In this document: piece after piece, positions 1 through 12,600 of the stretch
Position numbering within the stretch: the first letter of the stretch is position 1
How the letters are laid out: every line of letters starts with the position of its first letter
Assembly (NCBI GenBank): GCA_050084515.1
Contig: CM114271.1
Span: 30,132,001 to 30,196,000, forward strand
Reading direction: 5' to 3'
Length of the DNA: 64,000 nt
From: Blasia pusilla
Lineage: Eukaryota; Marchantiophyta; Marchantiopsida; Blasiales
The notes under the pieces: model-generated
The model's input: the letters and a program-made list of their open reading frames with translations, nothing else
Told to the model about the DNA's origin: nothing
Database searches by the model: none
Position numbers and translations under genes: made by a program

Positions 1-1200
1 ACTCATGAAATTGTATCCAAAGGAAATGAAAACTTACTTTCTCTTCAGATTTGGCACTCCGCACCAAAATCTCATTGGAGACAACCGAGATTTTTGCAAT
101 CTCCCACCTTTGAAAACGTAGAGGACTATGGAACCCCGGCCTGCCGCCCATCAATCCCCTCCTCTGGATCTATCTCCACCCCACCTCTCAATGGCTCGGT
201 CCTCGCAGCACCCTGAGTCACCACTGCAACAACCTCTATGGGAGCCATATCCATTACACACATCATCGATGGTGCCCACAGATGGGGCAGGTGTGTGAAT
301 GTCACGAGGAGTTGGAGGGGCAACTCTTATGCCGACTTGTAGGGAGTAAGTGTTGACCACGGTTTTGGAGATGGCCACCGCGGTGAGCCAGACTCCTTTA
401 TTTTTCGCAATGGAGTTGGCGAGAGTGGGAGTTAGACCAGCAGAGGTGTTGGCCGCCATGCTGTGTGAGCGTGAAGAGGTGATTATGGGAAGAGACACCC
501 GTCATGGCATGGCTCTCAGTGGGACTATCCTCTACCAAAATTTCCTTCGCATGTGTGTTCTCCTCCAACAACTCTCCTGGCCAACCACCACCATCTGTGA
601 AAGTTGTCAACGTGGTCGATCACCTCGTCCTCCAAACTATACAGGAAATTGACTCATCCGTCCATCGCCTGATCGCCACCCTAGCTGATAAGCAACGGTC
701 TCCTCCCAAAAGTCAAGGATGAATCTTAAGGGATATAACACAGTACTTCCAACCAACACATCGTTCGACTCACATGGTGTCATGATCACACCCGTGCACA
801 CCATTGCACTTTCCATCGCATGCTCACGTTGGACTTTGACAACTATCTCCTTTTGAGTCATATGTTGCGTGGATGATACGCATCCAAAAGAAGTCTATAT
901 TTGGAAGGGACAAGGCTCAATGTTGCCTTTCCATAACCCCAACGCCAAACATGCCACCTTCCCCAACATTAGGGGTTGCGCTCCTTAATCAAGTAGGACG
1001 CGCTGGAGGTGGTACACCCTTCCTATCGGACTAACTAAACGAAACACTCCATCTCAGTTATCTACAACACTACACCTGGTGTCACCATGGCTCGCTCTAT
1101 CATTGCCCTAGCTGACATCTCTACCAACTTCACCACCACAACATGCCATGACTCAGTTGAGGACGTCTCGAGCACCTACACCGAGGGTACGTCCGCCTTT
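1..1200 (-). mobile_element. Decayed gypsy-DNMT element fragment (protease and linker part)
   Basis: This is a minus-strand relic of the same Ty3/gypsy family found at 54.8-61.2 kb. Minus-strand translation around 640-760 reads DVLVGSTVLYPLRFILDFWE, which aligns with the region after the protease in the 58.7-kb copy. At about 960-1010 the protease core is visible as LLD, a stop, then GAQP. At about 400-560 a piece resembling WPGELLEENTHAKEI matches the linker between protease and methyltransferase in the better copies. Stops and frameshifts are frequent, so no protein is made. The fragment is cut by the window start and changes orientation near 1200-1245, where a plus-strand piece of the same family begins. 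Assignment is by similarity between copies within this window. Confidence 0.7.
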
Positions 1201-1239
1201 ATCTCTAAGTAGAGAGAGTCAAGTGACGATAGAGCTTCT

Positions 1240-2470
1240 AGAACGGAGACGTTGACACCATTGGATACTACACCTGTAGTGTGGCAATGTCCAAAGGAGG
1301 ATGTGAGTCTGAGTGTTAGATCTCTTTGGAGGGATCAACACATTATTAGCACTAGTGCTGTTACAGCCAGACATACGAGTGCATTAGTACATTTAAGTGG
1401 AGAGAGATGAGATTGCATGATGGGTCTCATTGTGCCATGTGGTGAGATTGGTTCAGAGACATCTTAATCTATTGTTGGTATCTGCAATACGAGGTTACCT
1501 ACATTTCGTTGTTGGGGGCGCAAGACCAAGATAGAGTTGGCACCATTCGTTTGGTGATTGCTAGATGGCCATGTCAAGGTTATTTATTACCTGGCCGAGG
1601 ATTTGGATTACAGGATCCAAGGTCAATGATGTTTTGGGAGATGTTGCGAGTATTACGACACTTGCAGGAGAATCAAACATGTCCTCCAATGTACATTCTG
1701 GAGAACGTGCCACTCATGGGAGACACTCGTGCACGGGTGATGACAAGTATGCATCAGGTGAGATTGTGGTTGGGACTTGCCGTATTGCTTGATGTAGCAT
1801 GAGTTGGATTATGCGCACACCGTCCATGGTTGTGGTGGACAAACCTTCACCATCAAAGGTGCTAAGGCAAGCTTCTGATGGAGTTCAGAGAGCACCATAC
1901 TTGATAGTGGATGCAATCTTGGGTCCAAGGCATCGATCTCAAGTGGTGATGTGGGATGATAGAATACTATTGGCAATAGCCAATATGATGGGACAATTGA
2001 GGGCAACTTTACCTATGTTAGTTAACTTCCCAACATCCCATGCCTTTCATTAGTGAGGGCCAAGCATGATTTGGGATAAGGAAATCCAAGCATTAGAAGA
2101 GCCTACTATTGATGAGCGCAAGTGCACCATGGGATTTGCTACGGGTATTATGGTGGTGCCAAATATGACCAAGGCATCACAAAGATGGATCTCAACTGTC
2201 TCACATGGATAGTCAATCTAGGTATGGTTGAGCAAAGAGAGATGAGAGTGTCATCCATGTCGTCACATCCACAAGTTAGCGCAGTGCCTATAGGGTCTGT
2301 AGAGGCATTGGTTGGGGGTGCGGCGAGGAGAGATTGGCACCCATGGACTTCTTGGGACTTTATTCTAGTAGAGAGTGCGGAGGTGACCAGAGTGGCATAT
2401 GTTTATTTTTCAGGTGTAAAACATGATGAGAAAAGTGAGAGTGCAGTGGTTGTGTGAGAGGTGGCTAGGC
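1240..2470 (+). mobile_element. Gypsy-borne C5 cytosine methyltransferase fragment
   Basis: A plus-strand fragment of the same family that covers the methyltransferase domain. Motif I appears as DLFGGINT at about 1319-1345. The catalytic motif IV appears as WPCQG with the Cys codon at 1572-1574. Motif VI appears as YILENVPLMGD at about 1691-1723. Motifs IV to VI lie in one open stretch, 1509-1802, the best-preserved piece of this enzyme in the window. Further on, 1815-2000 resembles the segment that follows the RPRLWWTN motif in the 57-kb copy. A TMGFATG trace near 2125-2145 corresponds to the late motifs. The fragment ends near 2470, before any reverse transcriptase. C5 methyltransferases transfer a methyl group from AdoMet to cytosine; this copy is broken by stops outside the central stretch. 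Confidence 0.75.
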
Positions 2471-2689
2471 GTAGCTTGGGATGCAATTAAATTGAAACAA
2501 ATTTTTCTAGTATGACCATAATGCTGGCAAAGATCACAATGGAATAATCGTGGTGCAATGGGGGTTGCTCAAGTGCAATGAGGGATTTATTTACTTGTCA
2601 TATCATTTTGGAGGCATTGCTTTACTAATAATATACGTGAATGAGGGACAAGTTTAGTTGTTATCTACTAGACCACTTTTTTATTAGAT

Positions 2690-4100
2690 GGAGGACGTAC
2701 AACACATTCACGCTTCAAGGTTCCTATTATTCTTGGTGAAAGCTCTATTTGCAAGAAAAAATTCAATAGCGATACGACACATGTAATACAAAACGCCTGG
2801 TTATTGCATGGGAAGAGGCGTCATGCATTTGAAGTTGTTAATCTTAATTAATAATCATGGGAGTGATCTCTCAAGACTTGATGGATTTACTATTTGTGGG
2901 AAAAGCTTATAATATTTGGTGATGACTTTCACTAAATCCTCTATATATGCCGTTTGTCACAGGCACCATTCAAAAATTATCCAAGCCACTTTAATACTAT
3001 CATATTTATTGTCCCATATGAGAGTGAAGAAGCTTATTACCAACACGAGAGTTAACAAATTGGAAAGCTGCATATGTATTCATCAACAAACTTTTTCTTA
3101 TTGGTTATTGAAGATGGAAGAGGGTCACATGTCATTGCACTCTTCTTTGGAAGATGATTTTATCCAACTGAAATCACACATGGTTATTTGGAGTAAGAAT
3201 GTAAAAACAAAAATTGATATCATAAATGGGAGTGGCATTCAAAGGTGGAATGACATAAAATTTTTGAGACGTATATCTATTCCCACACCACCAAAACATT
3301 TTTCTAATAATATAAACATAAAAGTCATATCTTGATTTTTTAAACATGTAAATTTTGATATTTCCAAATTCTGTTAAATTATTATTTCATAAAGTAATCC
3401 TTAAGAAAGAAATATACTCTTTTTTAAATTTATTCTAACAAATATATATTATGTATGTGACCAAACTTACCTCAATGTTGACTTTGTTCCAAAATCAACA
3501 TTAGATATATTTATCTAACAAAATTCTTGAATCCATGCTTATCTTTTGGATTGCCTCTACTCCTTTGTGTTTGAAGATTGGTACACATACAATGATTTTA
3601 TAGAATATGAATTTTGCAAAAGGACAAGAAAATGATATTTGATCGGTGATTCATGGATTCATGCGACATATCTAGATATTGCAATTCTTATAGGGAAGAA
3701 CGTTAAATATCAAGTTTGCATTCTGCATATCCCATTGATTGCTTTTGACTCATATTTGCCTTCTAATTATGTAGATGTCGATTTCCTATCTATCTAACTG
3801 TTTTCCTAAATTTAATAAGTGGATCTCTCACAATTATATTTAATCTTGTGTATGAGGATAATGAACGAGTGCATGTTATTAGTCTAACTGAAAGTCCATC
3901 ACAATAAGTAGGACTAATTTCTCTACACTCAAGTATAGTTCTAATGAAAATTATATAAAGAAATTATTTCCACTTGCCTTAGGATATTCCATGAATGCCC
4001 ATAAGAGTCAAGGCTAGCGCTCAATGGTTATCGACCCTTATCTCCTAGTTGATTTAGTATGACCTTGTCGCTAATGTTTCACCACCACAAACCAATAATT
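2690..4100 (+). pseudogene. Helitron/PIF1-type helicase relic
   Basis: Degraded plus-strand coding similarity to the PIF1-like helicase domain of Helitron transposons. At about 2796-2825 a frame reads LVIAWEEAS, matching the Walker B region of the family (usually IIWDEA). From about 2900 the segments FGDDF, IQATLILSYLL, HMRVKKL and TNTRVNKLES follow in the order expected after the GGDFRQ motif. An open stretch from 2916 to 3335 covers most of this. Near 3975-4015 a frame reads FPLALGYSMNAHKSQG, the late helicase motif usually seen as AMTINKSQG. Stops and frameshifts separate the blocks, so it is not functional. No Rep/HUH nuclease domain was recognised, so a decayed host PIF1 helicase is not excluded, although the surroundings favour Helitron origin. 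Confidence 0.65.
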
Positions 4101-4766
4101 TTCGTTCTACACTACAATCTCCTAGCAAGACGAAATGCACTTAGTATCTATTGTTCAAAGGCATGTACCCTACATACTTGTCTTTCAATTGATTGTCATT
4201 TCAGGAAATTCATCTGGGATAGCTACCACTAAATTTGCCCTCTCTTCATACTTGGAAGTTAATTTCTCACCGTGCACACAAGCCAACCTTTTTTAATGCT
4301 AACTATAGCTATATCTTCCTAGGATTTCTTGGAGCATTTTTGGAATCAATTTTTTTCCATGGCTACTCAAATATTTGATTCCAAATTTCGTATTTTGATG
4401 CACGATATCTTATATATTTCTCTTTTTAGATATAATCTTAGGATTTTCAATGGATGCAATTACTTAAACATGTCCAAATTAGATCTATATTCTTTTCATG
4501 CATTCAATATCTCTTCTTGCTATAATTTTTTTTTGGTAATCAATCATTGCTTTATCCTTTTTCTAAATGGCAAGTCATTCTTGTATTGTTATCCATTCAC
4601 CATCCTTATATCATTCAATCATTTCGCCTCTATTCCTAATTAAGTCAATTTCTCCATTCTTCCTTAGAATATTTCAACAGTTCAATCTGCCGTTCTTACT
4701 TGCTAATCAACCATGTTGAAATTGGATTATTTACCTTCATTGTATCAGCCTGAATGCTTAAACACC

Positions 4767-4910
4767 ATGGACAGGCTCGTGGAAGACGTGGACAACTACG
4801 ACCTTGTGTTCCTTATCGGGGACATAAGTTACTCAAATGGATACGTACCACAATGGGATCAGTTCATTTAGCAAGTGGAAGAGATATCTTCTAGTGTGCC
4901 ATTGATGAAT
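4767..4910 (+). pseudogene. Purple acid phosphatase gene fragment
   Basis: A single exon-sized piece reads MDRLVEDVDNYDLVFLIGDI and continues SYSNGYVPQWDQF, then a stop, then QVEEISSSVPLM. This matches the metal-binding GDxxY block and following QWDQF segment of plant purple acid phosphatases of the large (PAP1/24/27-like) type. The downstream GNHE block is not recognisable, and no other part of the enzyme was found within 1 kb upstream, so this is an isolated fragment with an internal stop. It lies about 700 bp beyond the helicase relic, as expected if a Helitron captured a gene piece. Capture is inference; simple decay of a local gene is the alternative. Confidence 0.7.
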
Positions 4911-5115
4911 GCTAGATATTCATATTTGGGATGACACTCATAATGTCGATTCATACCATCATAGATACACGGGAGATGCTGCAAATTTGGATAACTATAT
5001 TCATGGAGTTCCAAATCAGAAACACTTCCATCCGTTCAACTTTGGATGAGGCTGAAGAACACTCAATCCGCTCTACCAATTGAAGTCATCGTTCTCACGG
5101 ATATGTTATAGCTTG

Positions 5116-5268
5116 AGCACGAAGCAAATAGGAATTAACATAGCTGAGTTGAATGATGTCAAGTAGCAATTAGAAGATGCTAGGGCTCAATTCAAAGACG
5201 TCTTGATCAATGTCGAGAACTACATTCAACATGACCCCAAACTTGCTCTCCACACTTCTGTCATTTAG
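5116..5268 (+). pseudogene. Unidentified coding fragment with one internal stop
   Basis: A 50-codon stretch reads STKQIGINIAELNDVK, a stop, then QLEDARAQFKDVLINVENYI and QHDPKLALHTSVI before a final stop. Amino-acid composition and even helical heptad character look like real protein rather than noise, in contrast to the flanking AT-rich DNA. I do not recognise the family. It follows the phosphatase fragment by about 200 bp and, like it, may be a captured or decayed exon. Confidence 0.4.
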
Positions 5269-5269
5269 T

Positions 5270-6250
5270 CTCTTCTTTGTTGGTGGTGCTTGATTGCATT
5301 CAACTGCAGGTTTTCTACAAGAACATTTTATGTGCTCAGATTTTGATTGGATAATACTGTAAAACACTCAAGTTATTCACTTTTCCATATCAAGACTTCG
5401 ATTCCTTCAAAACTATGTACATCTACCCATTCTCTATTCATCCATTTTCTCTTTCAAGTTCATCTCATGGATTTGCTATTTTGCACTATTCCCACTATGC
5501 CCAATGCATTTTTTTCTTCGTAACAACAGTGCCCGATAAATGTCGTCAATACAAAGGCACTCATTCGTCCATTCAAATCCAAATTGTGAAATCAAAATAT
5601 GCTCACTAGAACTAGTATCCGCTACCCCCCTATTCTCATGTTTCTTCAAGCCCACGGAGGTCTATTAAGCATACTACCTATTAATTTAGCTTTGCCTACT
5701 TGGTCATTGATGTCCCCCTATTTTGCATGCAAGTGGAATGCCTTTTCAAATTATGCCAAGTCCTGCTTCACAAAGTATTGCGCAACAACTTCGATATACG
5801 GCACATGTAGCACACTCCAACCCGTTGCAATATCTCATCCTCTTCGCTTTGCTCCACTCTTGCGCATGTGGTAATGTCCCTTTCATGTTCTCCTTAGGCC
5901 ACTATTGACTCATTTTTTTTCTTTTGCTCCGCTCACGGCCTCTAATAATCATTTATCCCTTAATTCGGGCTTGTTTCATTTTACAATGCCCCGTACTTAC
6001 TTTTTCTATTCAAGGCCATTTCCATCCATGTAACCACACTAGTATGATGCATGTGCTATGCGCGGGCGGGTGAGGGGAAAAGTTTTCTGGATCCCTCAAC
6101 ATAATTACTTCTTAAATCTAATTATTAACTCGTGAGCACTAAAAGAAGTATCAAAAGACAAGTTTCAACATCTCATAGGTTTCTATGTTGATAGTTTAGA
6201 TAGATGGAAATGTTTTTTTCTTTTGTAAGATTTCATAATAAGAAAACTTG
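5270..6250. other. AT-rich intergenic DNA upstream of ZW10
   Basis: No coding similarity was recognised on either strand. Short open frames here (for example 5599-5874) lack any family resemblance. A short GC-rich patch lies near 6058-6075. Confidence 0.5.
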
Positions 6251-6257
6251 TGTTTGA

Positions 6258-6263
6258 CACGTG
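6258..6263. promoter_or_regulatory. G-box (CACGTG) upstream of ZW10
   Basis: A perfect CACGTG palindrome lies about 380 bp before the ZW10 start codon, inside the region that changes from AT-rich to GC-richer sequence (6250-6400). G-boxes bind bZIP and bHLH factors in plants. A single 6-bp match can occur by chance. Confidence 0.3.
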
Positions 6264-6459
6264 CTGTACACTAGTACCCATCGTGTATGTCGCTACTACA
6301 TGGAGGTGCGGGCCGGACGGGATTGGTACGTCAGCGCGTTTGGAGCCGGACGAAATGAAGAACGATGAGAAGTCCTAATCTAGGGAGGAAGGATACGACT
6401 GGAGCAGTGGGGTGAGAGCGGAAAATCTGACTAAGAAAACTGCTTTGTTTCAATCTACC

Positions 6460-6555
6460 ATGGCTGGAGGTCGAGATGGGAGAAGCTTTTCAATTTGTAT
6501 GGTGGCCGAAATGAGGAATGGTAATTGCAGGAGCAGCAATCACTGCACTGGGTAA
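6460..6555 (+). promoter_or_regulatory. Candidate upstream ORF in the ZW10 leader
   Basis: A 31-codon frame starts MAGGRDGRSF and stops 87 bp before the ZW10 start codon. If the ZW10 transcript begins upstream of 6460 it would be read first and could lower translation. The stop overlaps a GGTAAG that could instead serve as a splice donor for a leader intron. Confidence 0.25.
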
Positions 6556-6642
6556 GAGAAAGTGAAGGGTTACAAATTCAGTCATAGAATCATGCTGGCC
6601 AGCAGGAGTATGTAGAGAGCTGGTAAAACTCTTACCATCACA

Positions 6643-9600
6643 ATGGGTGTACCTGTGATAAGTTCTACTCTCCAAGAACTGCTTCCTCTATCCGGTCCAG
6701 GAACTCTTGATGAGTCCGCTCTGCTTGCAGCATCCGATTTGATAACACTTTTGGACAAAATTAGGATACGGCAGGAAGGAATCAAAGAGAAGGTCCAAAA
6801 GACTGTTACGACCTACAACAAGGAATTTTTCCGAATCATTTCACAATCGAACAGGACTGCTTTAGATGTTGAAAGCGTGTCCCAGGAATTACGGCTTCTT
6901 CTGGAACTTTTAGGTCAGAAAGTCGGAGATGGCTCTACCCGGAATTTTGCAGATTGCACTAGTGCGAGATCTTCAGGAAGGAAATCTGTTTATCTGGAGA
7001 GTTCAAGCTTCTCAGACAGTTTGAACAGATCACAAAACCTCGATACGGTTTCTGATGCAATCGAAAATGAATCTGATGTTAGCGTTAAGGTTCCGCTAGA
7101 CGTGGAAATATGCCTTTTAGCGTCAGAAGTTCAAAGACTTAAGAGCAGGGTACAGGAGCGTGAAGAAGCACTAGTTGTGGTGGAGACAATTTCCATTCTG
7201 CACGGCCTGCTATTGGCTACAGAGAAGATGTTCCTTGACAATGAGTTAGTGAAGGCGGCTAGAAACATGTGCATCCTCCAACAGAAACTGGGAATCCTGG
7301 TAGGAGACACTGATATACCACGTCCAGTCGAGGTGGATGATGTCAGAGCTTTCAAACTTCTTCAGGATGCATGGTCAGATCGCTACAACAAGGTGTGAAG
7401 AACTCCGACCGAGAAATTCAGCTCTAAAGTATTTTCTGTTTCCTGTATGATCTTATCTCACCTGATAATTCGTTTATATTTCTACCCTCTACTGGCCTTC
7501 TATCCCTAAAGGCTCTAGTATCGATTTAGCACACCATGGATGTATGACAGTAGTCTAAAATGGCACCTACAGTTCATTGGCATCTTGGAGGAGGCGGTTT
7601 CAAGAAAAATCTTGCTTGACGACAGCAGATCAGAGCTCTCGGTGACCTTCGAAGCTGAACATGAGCCAAGAAAAGGTGGGGTGGGTCATGGTTCAGTGAA
7701 TCTGCCTGCTGTCTTCACTGCAATGGATGTAAGTCAACATTCCTTTCATCGTACCGTAGGCTCAAAAATCACAGAAAGTCTTAAGTAATAGGGAAGTAGG
7801 TTCTTTGTCCAGTTTCTATCGTGTGCGTGATCTATCAGTCTAATAGTGTCTATTATTACTGATTCATTAAAAATTTATTGACTCCAAGACGTGGGGTCGG
7901 ACAATTTCAGTGAAAATGACTGGCATGTTCCGAATTCAGTTCTACTTTAATTTGGTTACCTACTGACATGCCTAATTGATGTGAAATTGTATAATCAAAT
8001 TTTGTTGGCGGTACAGATCATGGGAGTTCTAGATGCCAGGCTTGCAAGGCTTGGAGACACTGTTTACAAAAATATCTTGGGTCCACTTTTGAAGAATCCG
8101 CAAATAATCGTATCTACAATAGAACATGGAGATCCTGCTGACCTGCCATCAAGTTGTGTACTGAAGTGGCCATCAAGCTCACAGACTGAGGTGAAACATG
8201 TGAAACGTTGCGATTCTAAAAACGATCAACAACAAAGAATACAGGCTTTGTGATAGGAAGTTTGTGAGACATTGTATGGTGATGGTTTTTTAAAGCTGTT
8301 CATTTGCAACAGAAACTGTCTGCCTTACAACATTTTGGCAAGTCTAGACAATTTCTAAGTGCTGAACTGTTTCTTCACATCACAAACCTTGGAGACAATT
8401 AGTCTAATAGCTAATCTTTGGAAAGCTTATCTTGAAGAATCTGAGACTATTCTTTATTTTAACCATGCCACATCTTAAACTGCTGTGTGTATCGTTTCTT
8501 GTATTTGTGTCTCTCAAGGTCGATGTAGTCCAGTATGGACAGCTGATTACACACCTTGGTTAATGCTTGCTTCTCCCTGGAAGAAGCCTACACTCTTCCA
8601 CAAATGTAAAACTGCAAATCTCATTTCTCGACTGACCATGTGAATCTGTGATAGGGCCCAGGTACAGAAACTGTGGCAGTTGTGTATCCAAAAATCCTGC
8701 AGGTCATAAAGTTCTTACACAACCAGGTCTTTGACAACCATAAAGAATGGATGGGCCGCTTTGGCCGTGTGTTTTGGCCGAGACTTGCAGAGGCTATTAT
8801 TTCTGGGTGCCTGAGCAAGGTGATCATTCTAACATTTGTGAATTTTTCCGGGTAATATTTGCTCCACTCCAATGATGACCTAATTGATGTGATGAAGTAC
8901 ATGAAGTAAAGTGAGAAGACTTTGTGATGGAATCTTTGGCCCTTTGATGTGCAGGCAGTCCCAAATGAAACTTCTCAACTTAAAGACTTTCATACCATTG
9001 CTGAGCTAACAGCAAAGTTTGAGAAAGATCTAGCAAGTCAGGGTCTTATTTCAAACTTTGATGCAAGTAGAGGTGACAAATTGAGCACTTTCACATCAGA
9101 TGTAGAGGTCCACTTTGCATTGAAGAAGAAGAAATATGTGCTAGCGAAAGCCAGAGATTTGCTCATGCAATCGGAGTACAGTTTATTGGTAAGTTTGAAC
9201 GAACCAATTTATCCTAATTGCTTCACTATTTTTTATATTTTAAGTACAGAAATTTCTTTCAATAATAGTCTGCGCAGGTGCTACTTCCATGAGGTACATT
9301 TATCTGTTATTCATTTGCAGAGGTGATGTTTATACCCTTTTCAAAGTTGTACATTGGTCCATGACTGTATGGTTGCTTATTTGTTTTGATCAGATTCAAT
9401 GTACTATTAGATTTCAAGACTATGAGGGCATGCTAGGTTATGGAATATTGGAGGATGTAATATCAAATTTTAACCTAAGTTTCCTTGCTCTTTATCGTCA
9501 AGTAGAGGAGTTCATGGGAAAGCTTCAACAGTCGGGAAAAGGAAAGAACTGATCCAGATACAGATCGGTCTATATTCTTGCTCTCAGACCCTTGTGCAAT

Positions 9601-12600
9601 CAGTGTGCTGGCGAGATCACTGTTGGAGATTGTCCATGAGGCACTAGAGGTATGAGAGGTAGTTTGTCATTATCTGGTCTTCATTGTGGACCTTTATCAA
9701 TTTTGTTTTGTATGGCTGGATGTTTGGGCTAAGCAAGGGTTGGCTATTGGAACACATCATTATGGTTATGCCTTCAAGGAATGAAACTGTCCTTCCTAAG
9801 CATCATTGCAAAACAGTAGAATGATGAATGTCACAAAGAAAACATCTCTTGCATATCTCACTGACATGTGTAAACTACTGATGCTAAATTTCTCCTCGGT
9901 TGTGAAAAGCCAGTCTAACCTTTTGTCTATATATAGTGTAGCTGTCTTTGTATATCAAATGGTAGGAGTGGATGCTCAAATGTGAAGAACCTTTTCTGTT
10001 CCTAGGAAATGTTTTCATTAGTTGGAGATAATTGCTGGACTAAAACTCATTCCTTAATATCGTCCTGCCAAAAGCTCACTTCTTTTTTGTGCAGGATGCA
10101 TGCTTGTCAACACCAATAACAGCTCTAGAACTTTATCATGCTTCTCGAGATGTAGTTCTTCTTTACCGCGCGATTATCCCAGTCAAGGTGCTGAACTTGT
10201 ATTTTTGTTGCTGCACACGCAGCCTCATGTTTATAGGGCTTGTTAGGGTGTGTCAAAGCAGGGTAACATGGCTTTTTTAATGTAGTTTTCCAGTATTACT
10301 TTACTCATTTGGGAACAGTATCATACCAAAAGTTCCTCTCCTAGGTCCTTTTCCAGTCTCTCCTATCTTTTTAGATCGAGTCCAGCCTTGACACATCCTG
10401 TTCCTTCCACTTGTAGATGTTTATGTACACGAGTGCAGATATAGACAGTTGATAAGGGTTCATAATCCTTGGCAAGTCAGAAAGCGGGGTTCCTACTTAA
10501 TGAACTTTTGTATCCTGCTTTCGTTTGATTCCTCACAGCTAGGTTCAAAGCTGAGCAGCTTAAGCGAAGTTGCAGCATTATGTCACAATGACTGCTTGTA
10601 CATGGCACACGAGCTACTTACTTTTGTGTACCAGGTGTGTTGACTGTACTGTTACTTTGTAATTTCTCTTACCACAGTCTATATTCTCCCTCACGAGATT
10701 TGCTTGTATCTTTTGAAGGTTAGGAACAGATTAGATGGAAATGAGTGTGTTGTACTTAGACCACTTGGCATGCAGCTGTCTCTCTACTTTTGGAGTGAGA
10801 CGATGCACTCTGGATGGTCATTGTGACTGCGATAGTAGGATGGTTTTGGAAAGTGAAGTGATGGACCACATTAGTGAAGCTAGCATGTACTTATTAAGCA
10901 CACCCTGGCATATACTCCTTTGGAAGCCCTGGTGGTAACTCGGATGGTCAATGAGGAATCGAGGATGAGCTCAACCTGAAGGAGGATGGAGAGCACATAA
11001 CTTTTGTTGCATGGAACCTATTTCAGGGTACACAGATGTGTCGTCTCTCAACTTCTCAGGGAGTTCTTTGGCTATACTTGAGCTACACTGATCATGCAGC
11101 ATCTTGAAGCTCAGCCTGGGCACCTAAGAGGAGAGAATTCACTTGTATCTACCTATATGACTTTATTCTGATCCCCATTTGTAAAATCCCGCAGTGGACT
11201 TGTTTCTGCAGTATCAGGAAGCATTGCCTGCGAGCCTGAAGGAGCTATTTACGTTTGTGGACCTGGTACCACTATTTCGTCAGATGGCAAAGGAGGTTTT
11301 TGACCAGCAAATCACCCACTTGACAGCTGATCTCATGCAGGTAACTTGTGTAACTTTAAATTTAAAGAACCTACTGAAAGCACTATTGTGCCCTGAGCAC
11401 ATGGAATAATTTCCAAGAGGATGCTAGGCATTGTTCATTTTGAAACCGGATGGGAGGTCTCCTCGTTGGAGTGTTGTGAAGCATCATTAGTCGGGCAGAG
11501 GTTGGAGAGCCCAATTCTTGTTTATAAAGGGAAAATTGAACTCATGTGTTTTCTTGTGAGAATTACTTGGCTCATATTACCACCAGCCTATGGTGAAGTT
11601 GAGGGTGTTCCTGGCTGTTAATTTGATTCAAGAATACTGCAGCTGATTACACTATGAACATTATGTGGCCAAATCTGCTCCAGATTCTTGATCGTGCCCG
11701 TGGATTCCGATATACCGATGATCAATATGAAGTCACCCAACAAGCTCTTGAAGAAGTTTGTTCTTGCTTCCCTTATTCGATCATCGGGCTTCGAGTATCC
11801 AGCATAGATTCTAAGTGTTTGCTTTAGAAACATTATTCTGTCCACTTTCTTTATGATTTTAGTCATTTGGTATTTTGTGCTAGTTCTTAATCATTACAAT
11901 AAAAGTGTATCTCAGGCGTTTCCCTCACTCCGTGAACTGCTTTAGTTCAGACAAGGAGCTCTGCATTTTTAAATTAGTTGATTAGTGTTCAATGGTTGAA
12001 ATTGTTACCAAAAGCTTGGAACAGGTGTTCGTTTGTAACTTAACAGGGTGAATAAGCCTTGAATCTAAACTACACTTTGGGATGTTGTACAACAAAAGTG
12101 TCTGTGAGTTAAGTAGTTAATAAGTTTTATGATATTGCTACTTCTGATGGCTGAATCTGTAAATTCACTTGAGTTTATTTTATGTAGGTACTCATAAAAT
12201 TCCAGAATATTGCTACATCTTGGAAGCCAGTGCTGCCATTCAACTTGTTCAAGAAGGTTGCAGGTGGTTTGATCAACGTTGTGGTCTGGAGGATTGTCTG
12301 TGAAGTACTTTCTATCAATGACATTGCAGTCCAGGAGGCAGTTCAGGTCGGTTTTTCTCAAGCAACTTCTTCCAATGGCCCTAAACCTTGTACAAGAAAT
12401 TGGAATTCATGTGCAGAAAACTTCCTAGTGATTTGGAGAGTGACATATTGTAGGGCCTGATCTACTGCCCACCATTTCACTAGGATGAAGTTCCTATGAG
12501 ATCATGAGGATTTGACCACCTGGCTCCATGAGATCATTTGACCATTGGCTCTTTCCAGCTGATGCACTGTGCTCTCTGCACCATCCTTCCTTTTGCAGCT

